A stretch of DNA of 64,000 nucleotides from Hawksworthiomyces lignivorus (taxonomy: Eukaryota; Ascomycota; Sordariomycetes; Ophiostomatales; Ophiostomataceae). Below are positions 45,823 to 55,554 of the stretch, piece after piece. The position numbers and the translations under genes are program-made. The notes under the pieces were generated by a model that did not search any database, was not told the DNA's origin, and saw only the letters and a program-made list of their open reading frames with translations. The stretch is from assembly GCA_002917075.1 (NCBI GenBank), contig NTMA01000003.1:124001-188000 (forward strand), read 5' to 3'. Within the stretch, counting starts at the first letter, position 1, and every line of letters starts with the position of its first letter.

Positions 45823-45873
45823 GGCCATCCAACACGAATGACGCCAAGCGCTATTGGAACGAGTTAATTATCA

Positions 45874-45882
45874 TCGGCCCGA
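45874..45882. promoter_or_regulatory. Cluster motif, copy 3
   Basis: TCGGCCCGA, about 230 bp before the FAH start codon and 60 bp from copy 2. Confidence 0.55.
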
Positions 45883-45934
45883 ACGTACTTTATAGATTAT
45901 AATCTACTCTAGATATCTTTTGTGTTCGGTGCAA

Positions 45935-45947
45935 TGCGTGACCCCAG
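45935..45947 (+). promoter_or_regulatory. Second shared element TGCGTGACCCCAG
   Basis: An exact reverse complement of 49998-50010 in the other divergent promoter of the cluster. Confidence 0.5.
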
Positions 45948-46105
45948 GTTTCGCGATCAAAGTTTCCAAGTCATAGTTTAAGGCCCAGGAGATTAACGAA
46001 CAAGACGATGGACCGACCCCCCTTTAGAAGTTCTACACTTGGAATGGCTGCGCCTCCCTGTTATGTTTTGCGTGGACAAGTGATCCTCTCCTCTGCCACA
46101 GCAAG

Positions 46106-47162
46106 ATGACTGCCGCATTTTCTCGTAAGTTCACGACAGTGCAAGAAGTCGAATTCACACAAGTTAGCTAACACAACGACAGGCCTCGTGAGATTTGTTC
46201 CCAAGTCCAACCCAGCCAAAATTTTAATCGGCGAGCCAGTCGATGCGACAGTCGATGTAGGCGTAGCAGTCTATCAGAGACAAGATGTCGCTGTAAATGT
46301 GTTCACGGGATCCTCGATTTTATCTCCCGGAGGGAAAAATGGCCATACAGAGGTAATTGGGACACTGCTTGCTCCACTGGCCCAGAACGAAGTGGGAACA
46401 ATAAGATGCATAGGCCTAAACGTGAGTTGTCCTCTCAGATATTTTGTGCAGCTTAGCTGGGACTTACTGTTATGTGCGCAGTACCACTCCCATGCTGCCG
46501 AGATGGGTTTGGGCATTCCTAAGACCCCAACGCTTTTCTTGAAACCAGCGACGGCTCTCTCCGACCCATGGCCAGCTCTGACTATTTTGCCCAAAATCAC
46601 ACAGGAAGACAATACTGGTGACTACGAGGCTGAGATGGCCATAATCATTGGTCGGAACTGCAAGAACACCACTACTGAGGAGGCTCTTGACTATGTACTA
46701 GGATACACTGCTGCCAACGACATCTCAAGCCGGACATGCCAGATGAACCAAAGTCAATGGTGTTTCTCTAAAGGTTTTGATACCTCCTGTCCACTTGGAC
46801 CGGCCGTGGTATCCTCGTCACTTGTGAAGGATGCGGCAGACTTCCACATTAGAGGAATCAAAAGCGGCATAGTCGTTCAAGACTGTAGTGTTAGGTAACG
46901 TCTGCGCAACATATTACTTCGTTCTAGCCCTTCAAGCTAACACCTTTACTCTGGAAGTGACATGATATTCAAAGTTGCCGAGTTGGTCAGCTTCTTGTCT
47001 CAGGGGACCTTATTGCCAGCTGGGACGGTGATTTTGACAGGCACACCTCCTGGGGTGGGGACTGCAAGGACTCCAAAGAACTTTCTAGCACCGGGCGACG
47101 AGCTCCGTGTTGAGCTATTTCCACATGTCGGTACACTGATCACACCCGTAGAAAATGAATAG
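46106..47162 (+). CDS. Fumarylacetoacetate hydrolase (FAH) fold protein
   Basis: Four exons (46106-46124, 46183-46421, 46482-46894, 46958-47162) with introns of 58-63 nt give 291 aa. The start is a short first exon MTAAFS; splicing yields [15 protein letters not shown]. The family course is clear: [26 protein letters not shown], the metal-binding acidic pair in [39 protein letters not shown], and [18 protein letters not shown]. Members cleave or isomerise C-C bonds in beta-diketo acids from aromatic breakdown (fumarylpyruvate, acylpyruvate, homoprotocatechuate pathways) or decarboxylate oxaloacetate. Which applies here is unknown. It is divergent from the cupin gene. Confidence 0.9.
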
Positions 47163-47617
47163 TTTTCTGCAATTCCCATCACCTAGCCAAATTTTCCTAG
47201 ACATTTATTACTTCTTGTCAATTCGTGAAAGCCATCTACTAAAGGCTAGAAATGTGGAGTAACAAGTTAGGGGCAAAGCTGTGAAGTAAAATGTTACCAA
47301 GACATCTCGTGCAAGTCGGTTCCACCTCCCGAGTAACAAACGTCAGAATAAAAAAAAAATAATAAATAAATTAAAATTAGAAGAAATACTTTCCACTTAG
47401 CTTGCTCCATAAGAACTGCAAAAGTTTAACCCCCGAGGACCCTCCAAGAACTGTTCACCATATGCTTGCGGTCGGGCCGAACTACTTTTGAGCAGAAGAC
47501 ACTATTTTGTCAGCGGACAATAAAGCTACGCGCAGGCTTGAAGGAACTCTTATGTCTTTTAACTTGAATTCTGAGTTCTAACCGAAAGTTGTGCTTATTG
47601 TGGCTACGCGTCGAACC
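47163..47617. promoter_or_regulatory. Intergenic with one cluster motif
   Basis: The 3' flank of the FAH gene and promoter of the small gene. Contains TCGGGCCGA at 47472-47480. No other gene seen. Confidence 0.5.
47472..47480. promoter_or_regulatory. Cluster motif, copy 4
   Basis: TCGGGCCGA, about 140 bp before the start codon of the small three-exon gene. Confidence 0.55.
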
Positions 47618-48089
47618 ATGGCTGCGCAATCTAAACCCTCATACAAGCTCTTGACGGTCAATACAGCTCCCGAACGTGCCAAACGGCTGATCGGTCGAGT
47701 TGTTGAACGACTGCAGGACCGCTATACGATACTACATGTCGACAACTGTGAAAGTAAGCTAATTTGTCAAGATTTTCGGTTCTTGTCCGCTAACGCATAT
47801 GTCAGGAATCGACGAGGTTGAAAGCAAAGTCCAGATTCATAAACCGGACTTATTAGTATGTCTCTCTTCTATGCAGTTAGGTAATGTTGTGATTGGCTGA
47901 CTCTTTTGATATTAGTGCTGTGCCTCAATGTGGACGGCAGAGGAGGCTGATACAATATTGAACATTGGCAAAAGACTGATACCAAACATTCGAACACATG
48001 CCATTCCTTATGGCCTGCAGGTTCAGCAAGGACCTGATGCTATCGTGGACTATCTAGAAAGGGAGATACCGAAGTTGCTCGATGGATGA
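47618..48089 (+). CDS. Small alpha/beta protein of unknown function in cluster
   Basis: No single open frame spans this gene. It appears only when two introns (47754-47805 and 47856-47915, GTAAGC..TCAG and GTATGT..TTAG) are removed, joining 136, 50 and 174 nt into 119 aa. The product runs MAAQSKPSYKLLTVNTAPER, with RLIGRVVERLQDRYTILHVD, then IDEVESKVQIHKPDLLCCAS and IRTHAIPYGLQV, and ends in PDAIVDYLEREIPKLLDG. Hydrophobic strands alternate with helices, suggesting a flavodoxin- or receiver-like alpha/beta fold (inference). I do not recognise a family. Consistent phases and the cluster motif in its promoter argue that it is real. Confidence 0.75.
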
Positions 48090-48336
48090 TAAGGTGTTTC
48101 GGGTCGACCTAAAGAAAATAAGACAAACAATAATAATCAAAATAAATAAATAAATAACGTGTATTCAAAGTCTCAGGTCCTTCTGCTTATCTAGCCGAAA
48201 AGTTTTGGGCGACAAATAACTAGTCGATTTAATGGGAGCTACCAAGGGATTATTTAACTGATATCAGATTCAAAATCTACGAAATAGTTAAATATGTTTG
48301 TACATATAGTCGTTTTTAATTTTGACATGAACAAAG

Positions 48337-49770
48337 CTAGTCTTTGCGTGCGTCCTCGTGGTAACCTAACTTCATAGCTCGTGCAATCAGAGGCTCCTTG
48401 TCAATCTTGGCAGCGCGCGCCATTATGTTCTCAGCAGACTGGCGAAGCTCTTGCTTGACTGAATCCCAGTCAACGCCAATCAAGCGGCCGTTGTGTTTGA
48501 GTAATCTTCCATTGACGAAGACAGAGCTGATGTTATGGCTGTTGGCATGCTGCACCAAACCAATAATGGGGTCGTGGATTGGCACCATGTTGATGTCCTC
48601 ACAGCTGGTAATGATAAGATCCGCCTTCTTTCCAACTGTCAGGGACCCGATGAGATGCTCCAAGCCCATACATTCAGCTCCGCCAACTGTTGCGAGGCGA
48701 AGGACGTCTTCTGTCTTGCGGCCAATTTTGACAGGCACCTTGCCCCGAGCCCCGATTTTGGCGTTCTGGATCGACCGTTCGGATTGCAGAGCAAGCCTCA
48801 TCTGATTGAACATATCTCCGCTGTTGTTGCTCACAATATCAATTCCCAAAGAAGAGAGGCACCCGGCCGCATGACTTCGAAAGCAGACGGGATGGCCCAT
48901 ACCCATTTGGAGCTCTGTTTCTGGAGTGCTCGAAATCTTGACCTTGTTCTCGGCGATCATCTTCAGCTCGTCGTCTGTAAATGCCGAACCATGGCTTAAC
49001 AAAAGATCTGGCCCCAGCATGCCCGCGTCGTTGATCTTGGTGACGTGAAACTCGTCGTGATCATAGAAGCCTTTGGCGACATGCGCCGTGATGAGCTTTG
49101 CATTGAGCTTGCGGCCAAGCTTGACCTCTTCGAGGAAGAGGGGAATCGGAGTGGCAGCGATCTCCGTTGGTGCGAGCCCAAAACGGAGGAGGTCCTCATC
49201 GTTGTCTGTGAAGAATTGGTTCTTGACCCTGACGATGTCTTCCATTCTCCACTCTGGCCTTGATGAGAACGGATCTGACTTGGTATAATCAGGATTCGGC
49301 CAAAAGCCATAACACCATGTCGCTCGTATTCCTGAGTCCACAAGGCCTTTGATCACTGCGTCGGCGTGTTCAGGCGTGTTGATAATGTGACTATGATCGA
49401 CAAACGAAGTAACCCCCGAGAAAATGGCTTCCAGTGCACCTACATAGTTGCCCAGATACGCATCTTCTTTGGTATAGCACGAGGCGAACCTGTTCCTAAC
49501 GTTGACAAAATAGTCAAACAACGTCCAGTCGTTGGCAACGCTCCGGATCTGTGCTTGCCACACATGCCGGTGGGTATCGACGAATCCTGGTGATACAATG
49601 GCGTTTGTGGCGTCGATGACCTGTGCTCCAGAAGGTTCTTCAATATTTTGACCGATCTTTGATATGGTGTCCCCTTGTAGCAAGACATCACAGTTATCCA
49701 GGACTCCTAGGGCGGGGTCCATCGTGACGACGAACTTCGCGTTCTTAATCAGATAAGACTTCTCACCCAT
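48337..49770 (-). CDS. Amidohydrolase, cytosine-deaminase/chlorohydrolase type
   Basis: An intronless 477-aa protein starting at ATG (MGEKSYLIKNAK). It is a TIM-barrel metal hydrolase of the AtzA/TrzN/8-oxoguanine deaminase branch: PGFVDTHRHVWQ (His67, His69), LITAHVAK (His230), DLLLSHGSAF (His260) and LGIDIVSNNSGDMF (metal Asp near 311). The C-terminal block GSLTVGKKADLIIT closes the small beta-sandwich domain. These enzymes remove amino, amide or halide groups from nitrogen heterocycles. This suggests that the cluster handles an N-containing ring compound (inference). It is divergent from the MFS gene with a shared motif-bearing promoter, and converges with the small gene. Confidence 0.92.
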   Translation of the reverse strand: MGEKSYLIKNAKFVVTMDPALGVLDNCDVLLQGDTISKIGQNIEEPSGAQVIDATNAIVSPGFVDTHRHVWQAQIRSVANDWTLFDYFVNVRNRFASCYTKEDAYLGNYVGALEAIFSGVTSFVDHSHIINTPEHADAVIKGLVDSGIRATWCYGFWPNPDYTKSDPFSSRPEWRMEDIVRVKNQFFTDNDEDLLRFGLAPTEIAATPIPLFLEEVKLGRKLNAKLITAHVAKGFYDHDEFHVTKINDAGMLGPDLLLSHGSAFTDDELKMIAENKVKISSTPETELQMGMGHPVCFRSHAAGCLSSLGIDIVSNNSGDMFNQMRLALQSERSIQNAKIGARGKVPVKIGRKTEDVLRLATVGGAECMGLEHLIGSLTVGKKADLIITSCEDINMVPIHDPIIGLVQHANSHNISSVFVNGRLLKHNGRLIGVDWDSVKQELRQSAENIMARAAKIDKEPLIARAMKLGYHEDARKD

Positions 49771-49977
49771 GGTTTCGTCTGAGTCGGCTATACTTGACAG
49801 GATATCGATTGCAATAGAAAACTCAACACTGTGTGCGTCTAGAGCTGATCAGCTGGATACGTGCGGTATTATATCTCCAGAGAATGTCTCGAAGGATCAC
49901 GGCTCTGCTCAAAGTCGGTTTAAGATCTTAGGAGGGATGGAGCTATCGACCTTAGCGCAAAAAACCCCGACTTCTCG

Positions 49978-49988
49978 TTCGGCCCGAA
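49978..49988. promoter_or_regulatory. Cluster motif, copy 5
   Basis: TTCGGCCCGAA, flanked by G and C so that GTTCGGCCCGAAC is palindromic around the centre. Confidence 0.6.
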
Positions 49989-49997
49989 CGTGTGATT

Positions 49998-50010
49998 CTG
50001 GGGTCACGCA
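49998..50010 (-). promoter_or_regulatory. Second shared element, inverted copy
   Basis: CTGGGGTCACGCA, identical to the reverse complement of 45935-45947. Confidence 0.5.
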
Positions 50011-50040
50011 CTAGCTTTGGCACCAGATTGCTGTGGGCCT

Positions 50041-50085
50041 GAGGTTTCTGGGGTTGAAGTTTCTGGGGTTGAAGTTTCTGGGGTT
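50041..50085 (+). repeat. 15-bp tandem repeat, 3 copies
   Basis: Three units of GAAGTTTCTGGGGTT (the first with one change) in the promoter or 5' leader of the MFS gene. Confidence 0.8.
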
Positions 50086-50247
50086 GAGTCAAGGATAATT
50101 ATATGCCCTGTACCCGCAGCAACTGTAATCTTGAGTCTCAACTTCATCATCTACTTGTCTTCAATATCCAAGTCTTCCACATCGACACGAACTCCATTTC
50201 GTCTAGACATACAACGGCTGTGGAACAACTGGATTTGGCAAGACAAG

Positions 50248-52240
50248 ATGAATTCCGGGCGTGACGACTCGGTTGCTGAAAAGCTCGAGGCTTCGGCGAG
50301 TGAATCTGCCAAGCACTTCGAAAATGGTCAGACAACTCTTACCCAGTCGAACAGCCTTATTTTTACTGACACACAAAGCGGAAGGCAACCTCAAGACGGA
50401 CGCCAACGGTACTGTGCTCATTCCACAGCCCAGTGACAGCCCATACGACCCTTTGGTATGTCAGTACGCCCTTATCTTTACATCATTCTCTAACAAGGTG
50501 CATCAACAGAACTGGCCGTCGTGGAAAAAACATTGTGCTCTTGGTGCACTCTCTTATGGATCATTGGTCTGCTATGTCACCGGGACAATCATTGCGTCGG
50601 GAGTTGGCCCAGTTGCGACGTCGCTCAATGTGTCGTACTCGAATGCCATCTACGTCTTGACTACTCCGGTCATTAGTAAGGGTCTAATTCCAAGTGAAGT
50701 ACTGGCAAACATACTGACGTGAAGATAGTTTATGCATGCGGCCCGTTGGTTTGGACTGCAAGCAGTCATTTCACAGGCCGCCGACCTGTAAGTTTCATCT
50801 GACCAGTATGCAGCGAGAAAGGGCATCAAGTAACAGTTGCAGGCTCTCCTTCTTGGCACGCTTATATCCATGGTCTCGTCTTTCGGATGCGCTAAAAGCA
50901 ACTCTTATGCCGGAGCTCTTGTCGCCCGTTATTTTCAGGCTCTCGGAGCGGCTGGACCTCTTGCTTTAGGCCCAGCGAGTGTCCGAGGTATGTCCTAGAC
51001 CCATACAGGCCACTGAATATGCGTTCCTGACAGTTGTAAGACATGTATTTCCGCCATCAGCTCGGCAGAATGATCGGTATCAATACCATCCTCCTTGTCA
51101 TCTCCCCTTTCATCGGTGGCATTATCGGCGGACCTGTTATCCAAAATCTTGGCTGGCGCTGGTCACAATGGATTTCCGGTATCCTCATGGGCGCTGCTTT
51201 CATTGCGTACCTCATATTTGTACCCGAGGTATGTTATCTGATAATTAATGTAGACAATAATGGTACCTGACCGAAATTGTTATTGTAGACCATCTATGAT
51301 CGACATTCTAGCGTCTCCCAGAAGCCGTGGTTAGGCTTCAATACACCCAAGCATCGTCATGGAAAATCATTCCTCTTTGTCTTAACACGCCCTTTTGTCA
51401 TGTTTTCTTATCCAGCCGTGACTCTTCCCTGCCTGTGGTAAGTTTGAGGCGTGTCAAAACGATGAAATGGATTCTGGATCACTGATCGTGAGACCCATTA
51501 GGTTTGGACTGGCATATATGCCCCATGTTGGTATCACGTCAGTGATTAGTCTCATCTTTGAGGCACCGCCGTACAATTTTAGCATCATTCAGGCTGGTTT
51601 GACTTTCTTCTCTGGTCTGATTGGGGCCTTCGTCGGTGAGGTATTCGCTGGTCCCGTGGTTGATCGATTGGCCAAGGCAGCGATTAGGGGAGGGAAAGAC
51701 TACCAACCCGAGATGGCATTCCGGGCGGTGTGGCTGGGGCTATTCGCTATGCCTGTGAGTACAGCCTTATGCGACTTTTCATATAGCTCTTCGTCTGGAT
51801 GCTAAATGTTTCTCAGGTCGGCCTTCTGATTTTCGGAAGCACAATCCAATTCTCCCGCAATTGGGTTGCACCACTGATTGGAAATGGCACATGTAAGTCG
51901 CTCATAGATTTCTCTAGTCTTCCGTTCGGGCCTGACTCAAGATACAGACATCTTCGGCGTTGAGATCATGACAACAGTGGTTCAAACTTACCTGGTCGAA
52001 TGCTACCCCGAGCAGGCCATGGAAGCGTCCTTGGTTCTCAATTTCTTCCGCAACATCATCTCCTTCCTGCCACCCTTCTTCCTTAAGAACTGGATTCAGT
52101 CCAGTGGAGCAACGCTCCCCTTTGGCATCTTCGCCTTGATTGCCGTCATCACTTTTTTCCCATTGGTACTCCCGGTGATCATCAAGGGACCAGCAATCCG
52201 GGCTTGGTCAGGAAAGCCAAATTGGGGCAAGACTGCTTAG
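50248..52240 (+). CDS. MFS transporter, DHA1-like, 12 TM segments
   Basis: Ten exons give 494 aa: 50248-50326, 50379-50455, 50510-50675, 50729-50787, 50843-50987, 51041-51228, 51289-51437, 51502-51754, 51817-51892 and 51948-52240. The nine introns are 52-64 nt and all phases close. The hydrophilic N-terminus leads into NWPSWKKHCALGALSYGSL. Signatures are FTGRRPALLLGTLISM (the motif A loop), ARYFQALGAAGPLALGPASV, and MYFRHQLGRMIGINTILLV. The central cytosolic loop carries VPETIYDR, and the C-terminal half has YLVECYPEQAMEASLVLNFFRN. It is likely the importer or exporter of the cluster compound or its product. Divergent from the amidohydrolase gene. Confidence 0.9.
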
Positions 52241-53322
52241 GTGTCGTTCAAAAGATATCCGTATGACCCGCGTATAAAAATCAACGCAGTTAGGAGATTT
52301 GATGAGATCACACCGGAAAATGGACTGGGTAGTATAATCGTATACAATCAAACATGTGAGGGGCGCGGTTGTTACTACACGAGTTGTCCTAAGAGCTCCA
52401 GCCGTTTTACCGGCGTCCTATACTGATTTTTAATTTTTAATCAAGGTATGAAATATGTTCAGGAGAACATGACTCCAATTACCAGTGTGACGTAAAACAA
52501 CCCGGAATACTCTCAAGCATTCATAGAGTGCTATCAAAGCTTGTAACCTTATCTGATGGAAGGCTTTAGTTTGTGGACTCACGACATTCTACTGACCCAT
52601 CAATGACCACCACAGACATGAGCGAGTCGACCGCCTGGTACCAGATAAAGGCGCATACTTATTTTTTCCCCTCTCTAGCGCAAAGCCCGCACATTTCGGG
52701 GAAGTATCTCTGCGTAGCATCCGCACTGCGATTAAAGAAGAAGAAAGAGAAGAAAATAAAAAGGAAACGTCAATCTTCTATTCGAAACTCCTGCAGCTTG
52801 TGCCTAGGGCCCCTTACTCAGTATAGTGAAGTAGTCTAGTAGTCAGTAGAGTCGAGGATCTCTGCCTTGCTTGTATTTCCTCACCTGAATTAGACATAAT
52901 ATTCACTAGTACATGTACTTCTGATTCCACATACATGGATATGGAATCAGGTCTGAAGTTGATTACCCTTACATCGTCTACTTTATTGGGCAATAGTGCT
53001 GACGTCGAGCGTCAATTTTCGGGTAATGTCCACTCTAGAACTGGGGCTGAAATTTCCATTGCTATGTCTTGGGTTCATAAGCTTACGTGATAAGCAAAGG
53101 AGCGACATGTATGCGCATTCTCGATTGGTTTTATTGAATTCTAGATTCATTAAAATCTATTTTTTTTTTTGCGGGCTGCGTTTTGTTGTATTTGAAAGAC
53201 AGTCCTGCTGCAAGTTTGTAAAGGAGAATAAGTATGGCCGTTTGGCCTACACTGGTTTTGATTCAAGGTGTACAATTCGCACTAGATCTGGTGTACCATC
53301 CACGCCACATGTTAGCCGCACG
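52241..53322. other. Intergenic between MFS and P450
   Basis: No gene seen. An inverted repeat CTGATTCCA / TGGAATCAG lies at 52921-52929 and 52942-52950, about 370 bp before the P450 start. No TCGGNCCGA element found here. Confidence 0.5.
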
Positions 53323-54871
53323 ATGATTTCGCTCGCTCTGCCTTGTGTCTTGATATTTTTCATCTGCCTGAAGGCGGTAGGTGTGCTACGAAGAGCGGCG
53401 GCACACTCCCAAGTCAAAGGACATCGCCGTGATTCACCTCCGGCTTACCCTCATTACGACCCGATTTGGGGTATTGATCTGGCGATTCGCATGTGGCGTG
53501 AATTTCACGCTGGGAAGCTATCAGAAGGACACCATACGCGCCACAATGAGCTAGGACACACCTATATAGCAAAGTCCCTGGGCGGCAATTGCATCTACAC
53601 GATCCATCCCGACAACATCCGTACTATTACTACAGACAATTTTCGGAGCTTCGGCAAGGCAGCCTGGGCGGAAGAAGCAGCGAAGCACATCGGCTCCGGA
53701 GTGCTTTTGAACGAAGGAGGCTCATGGAAGCAGTCTCGGACGCTGCTGAAGCCTATTTTTGCAAAGAGGAACATATTAGAAGAAACGGAGTTGGTCGAAC
53801 CGCACGTGCAGCGACTCATCCGGTCCATACGCGTATCCAACGGAGGGCGGGTAGACTTTCAAGTTCAGGCCGCGCGTTTCAGTCTTGACGTTGTCACCGA
53901 CTTCCTCTTCGGCGACCCTACATCCGCTCTGCTGGACAGCAAAGACCATGACGGAGCCCGGCACTTTTTGTCTCTCGTAAAGACGTTTGACAAGCCATCG
54001 GCCACCTTTATCGCAGTTGGCGCTCTTGCGTGGCTTGAGCTCCTACCGTCGTATCGGCGGCTGGTTCGGGTCATGTCCGGCATAATGGCGTTCTTCGGGG
54101 AGAAATTGGACCACGTCTTACTGTCGAACACGCATTCACGCGCTGCCCCATCGTGTTTTGTGATGATGGACAACGCGGGTCTTTCTCGAAATCAGATTCT
54201 AGGAGAACTCTCCAACATCTTCTTCGCCAGCTTCGACACGACAACGGCACTGCTCACGAATCTGGTAGGCATCCTGTCGCGGAGACCAGATGTTCAACAA
54301 AGACTGCGCGAGGAGATTTCGGTATTTGGCAGTGCCCTGCCGAGTAAGCAGGACCTCCGCCAGGTGGAATACCTGCGCTTTGTGATATGGGAAGGTGCGT
54401 CGAATGCCTGCATCGTAGCCCCTTTCAAACCAGCGAACTGACTGTGATCCAGGCCTCCGGCTCTACACCCCTGTCGCGTCGCATTCGCGGGAGGCGAGAG
54501 AAGACACCGAGCTTCCCAGAGGCGGGGGCCTAGATGGCCAAGACCCGATTTTCGTCCCTGCCGGCACCACCATCGTCTGGAACGTCTACTCATTGAATCG
54601 GAGCCCCCTGTTTTATGGAGACGACTGGGCAGAGTTCCGGCCGGAAAGATGGGAAGCGCTGCAAAAGCTGAATACCAGCTTTTTTATGCCCTTTGGTTCA
54701 GGCCTGCGATCTTGCTTGGGGCAGGAGATGGCGTACACCGAAGTCGCCTATGTTTTGGTTCGGCTGCTGCAGGAATTTCCAGTTCTGGACGGCAACGATA
54801 GCCGCCAATTTCGAGAGGCTAAAGCCGTGTCGTTCTGCAACGGCAACGGCACGCATTTATGGCTTTGTTAA
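53323..54871 (+). CDS. Cytochrome P450, CYP52-like
   Basis: Two exons (53323-54394 and 54453-54871) with a 58-nt intron give 496 aa. The start is the ATG of MISLALPCVLIFF, which begins the ER membrane anchor. The intron interrupts the ExxR motif, restored as VIWEGLRLYTPV. The I-helix oxygen-binding motif is FASFDTTTALL, and the heme-binding loop is FMPFGSGLRSCLGQE with its Cys ligand. The segment GSGVLLNEGGSWKQSRTLLKPIF resembles the alkane/fatty-acid hydroxylases of the CYP52/CYP63 group. Needs a P450 reductase; substrate unknown. It is convergent with the second P450. Its promoter lacks the cluster palindrome. Confidence 0.9.
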
Positions 54872-55554
54872 TCGACGGTTATCATATTTCTCTCCTACTC
54901 CTATGGCATGCCACCCCACAAAGCAGAGGGCTCAGCCTGAAAAAAGACTGTCAAAGTCTTGCAGCATACTCACCAATAGGAGGATCAGGACAAGGGAAAC
55001 AGAGGCTATGATCAAGTCTCATTAGAAGAACGGCAAGGCTATGGATTGTTTTACATCTTATAGAAATATGAATCGCCAGTTTCGGTGGTCATAACAGCGG
55101 CCCTAGACTTACAATAAAATACACTTGGGTAGCATAATGGACTGTTACACTCCAACGAATCATAAAAAGCTCAATTGACTCCAACGTGACATGGACACCG
55201 GCCAGGAAATCTCTAAAAGGCTTTCACAGGTAGAACTATGACCAGCCATTCGTTCATTAGTCCAGACACTATGGACCAGTGTGTCTCTGAGGTAGACGAG
55301 GCCAGTAGCACAGCCAAGAACGAGGAAGTCCCCGGAAAGAATTCAGCCTTGTTAGACAGCTTCTCGTGAGGGCTATTTGGCACCAGCTTCGAAACTATAC
55401 TGGTTATTGTTGTTTTTCTATCCTTTTCTCCCACTTTTTGACTTCTTGTTATTTTACTTTCATCATATATAGCTCACAATACAGCCCCGCAATTTTTCAG
55501 TTTCTGTTAAGCTGACTGTGTTCGTGGGCATGGCCACTGTGTATGTAATTTCCT
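54872..55554. other. Region between convergent P450 genes
   Basis: Contains both 3' flanks. Nothing else recognised. Confidence 0.6.

Larger units (their letters stand above)
45618..46105. promoter_or_regulatory. Divergent promoter of cupin and FAH genes
   Basis: These 488 bases carry two palindromic TCGGNCCGA elements (45804-45822 and 45874-45882) and the 13-bp element TGCGTGACCCCAG (45935-45947). The latter recurs inverted in the amidohydrolase/MFS promoter. Confidence 0.65.
49771..50247. promoter_or_regulatory. Divergent promoter of amidohydrolase and MFS genes
   Basis: Contains one palindrome (49978-49988), the second shared element (49998-50010) and a 15-bp tandem repeat at 50041-50085. 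The two elements lie 9 bp apart here but about 50 bp apart in the cupin/FAH promoter. Confidence 0.65.

Noticed and set aside
51925..51939. CGTTCGGGCCTGAC inside an MFS intron as a sixth regulon motif
   Set aside because: It lacks the CCG half of the palindrome and sits in an intron, so it was not counted.
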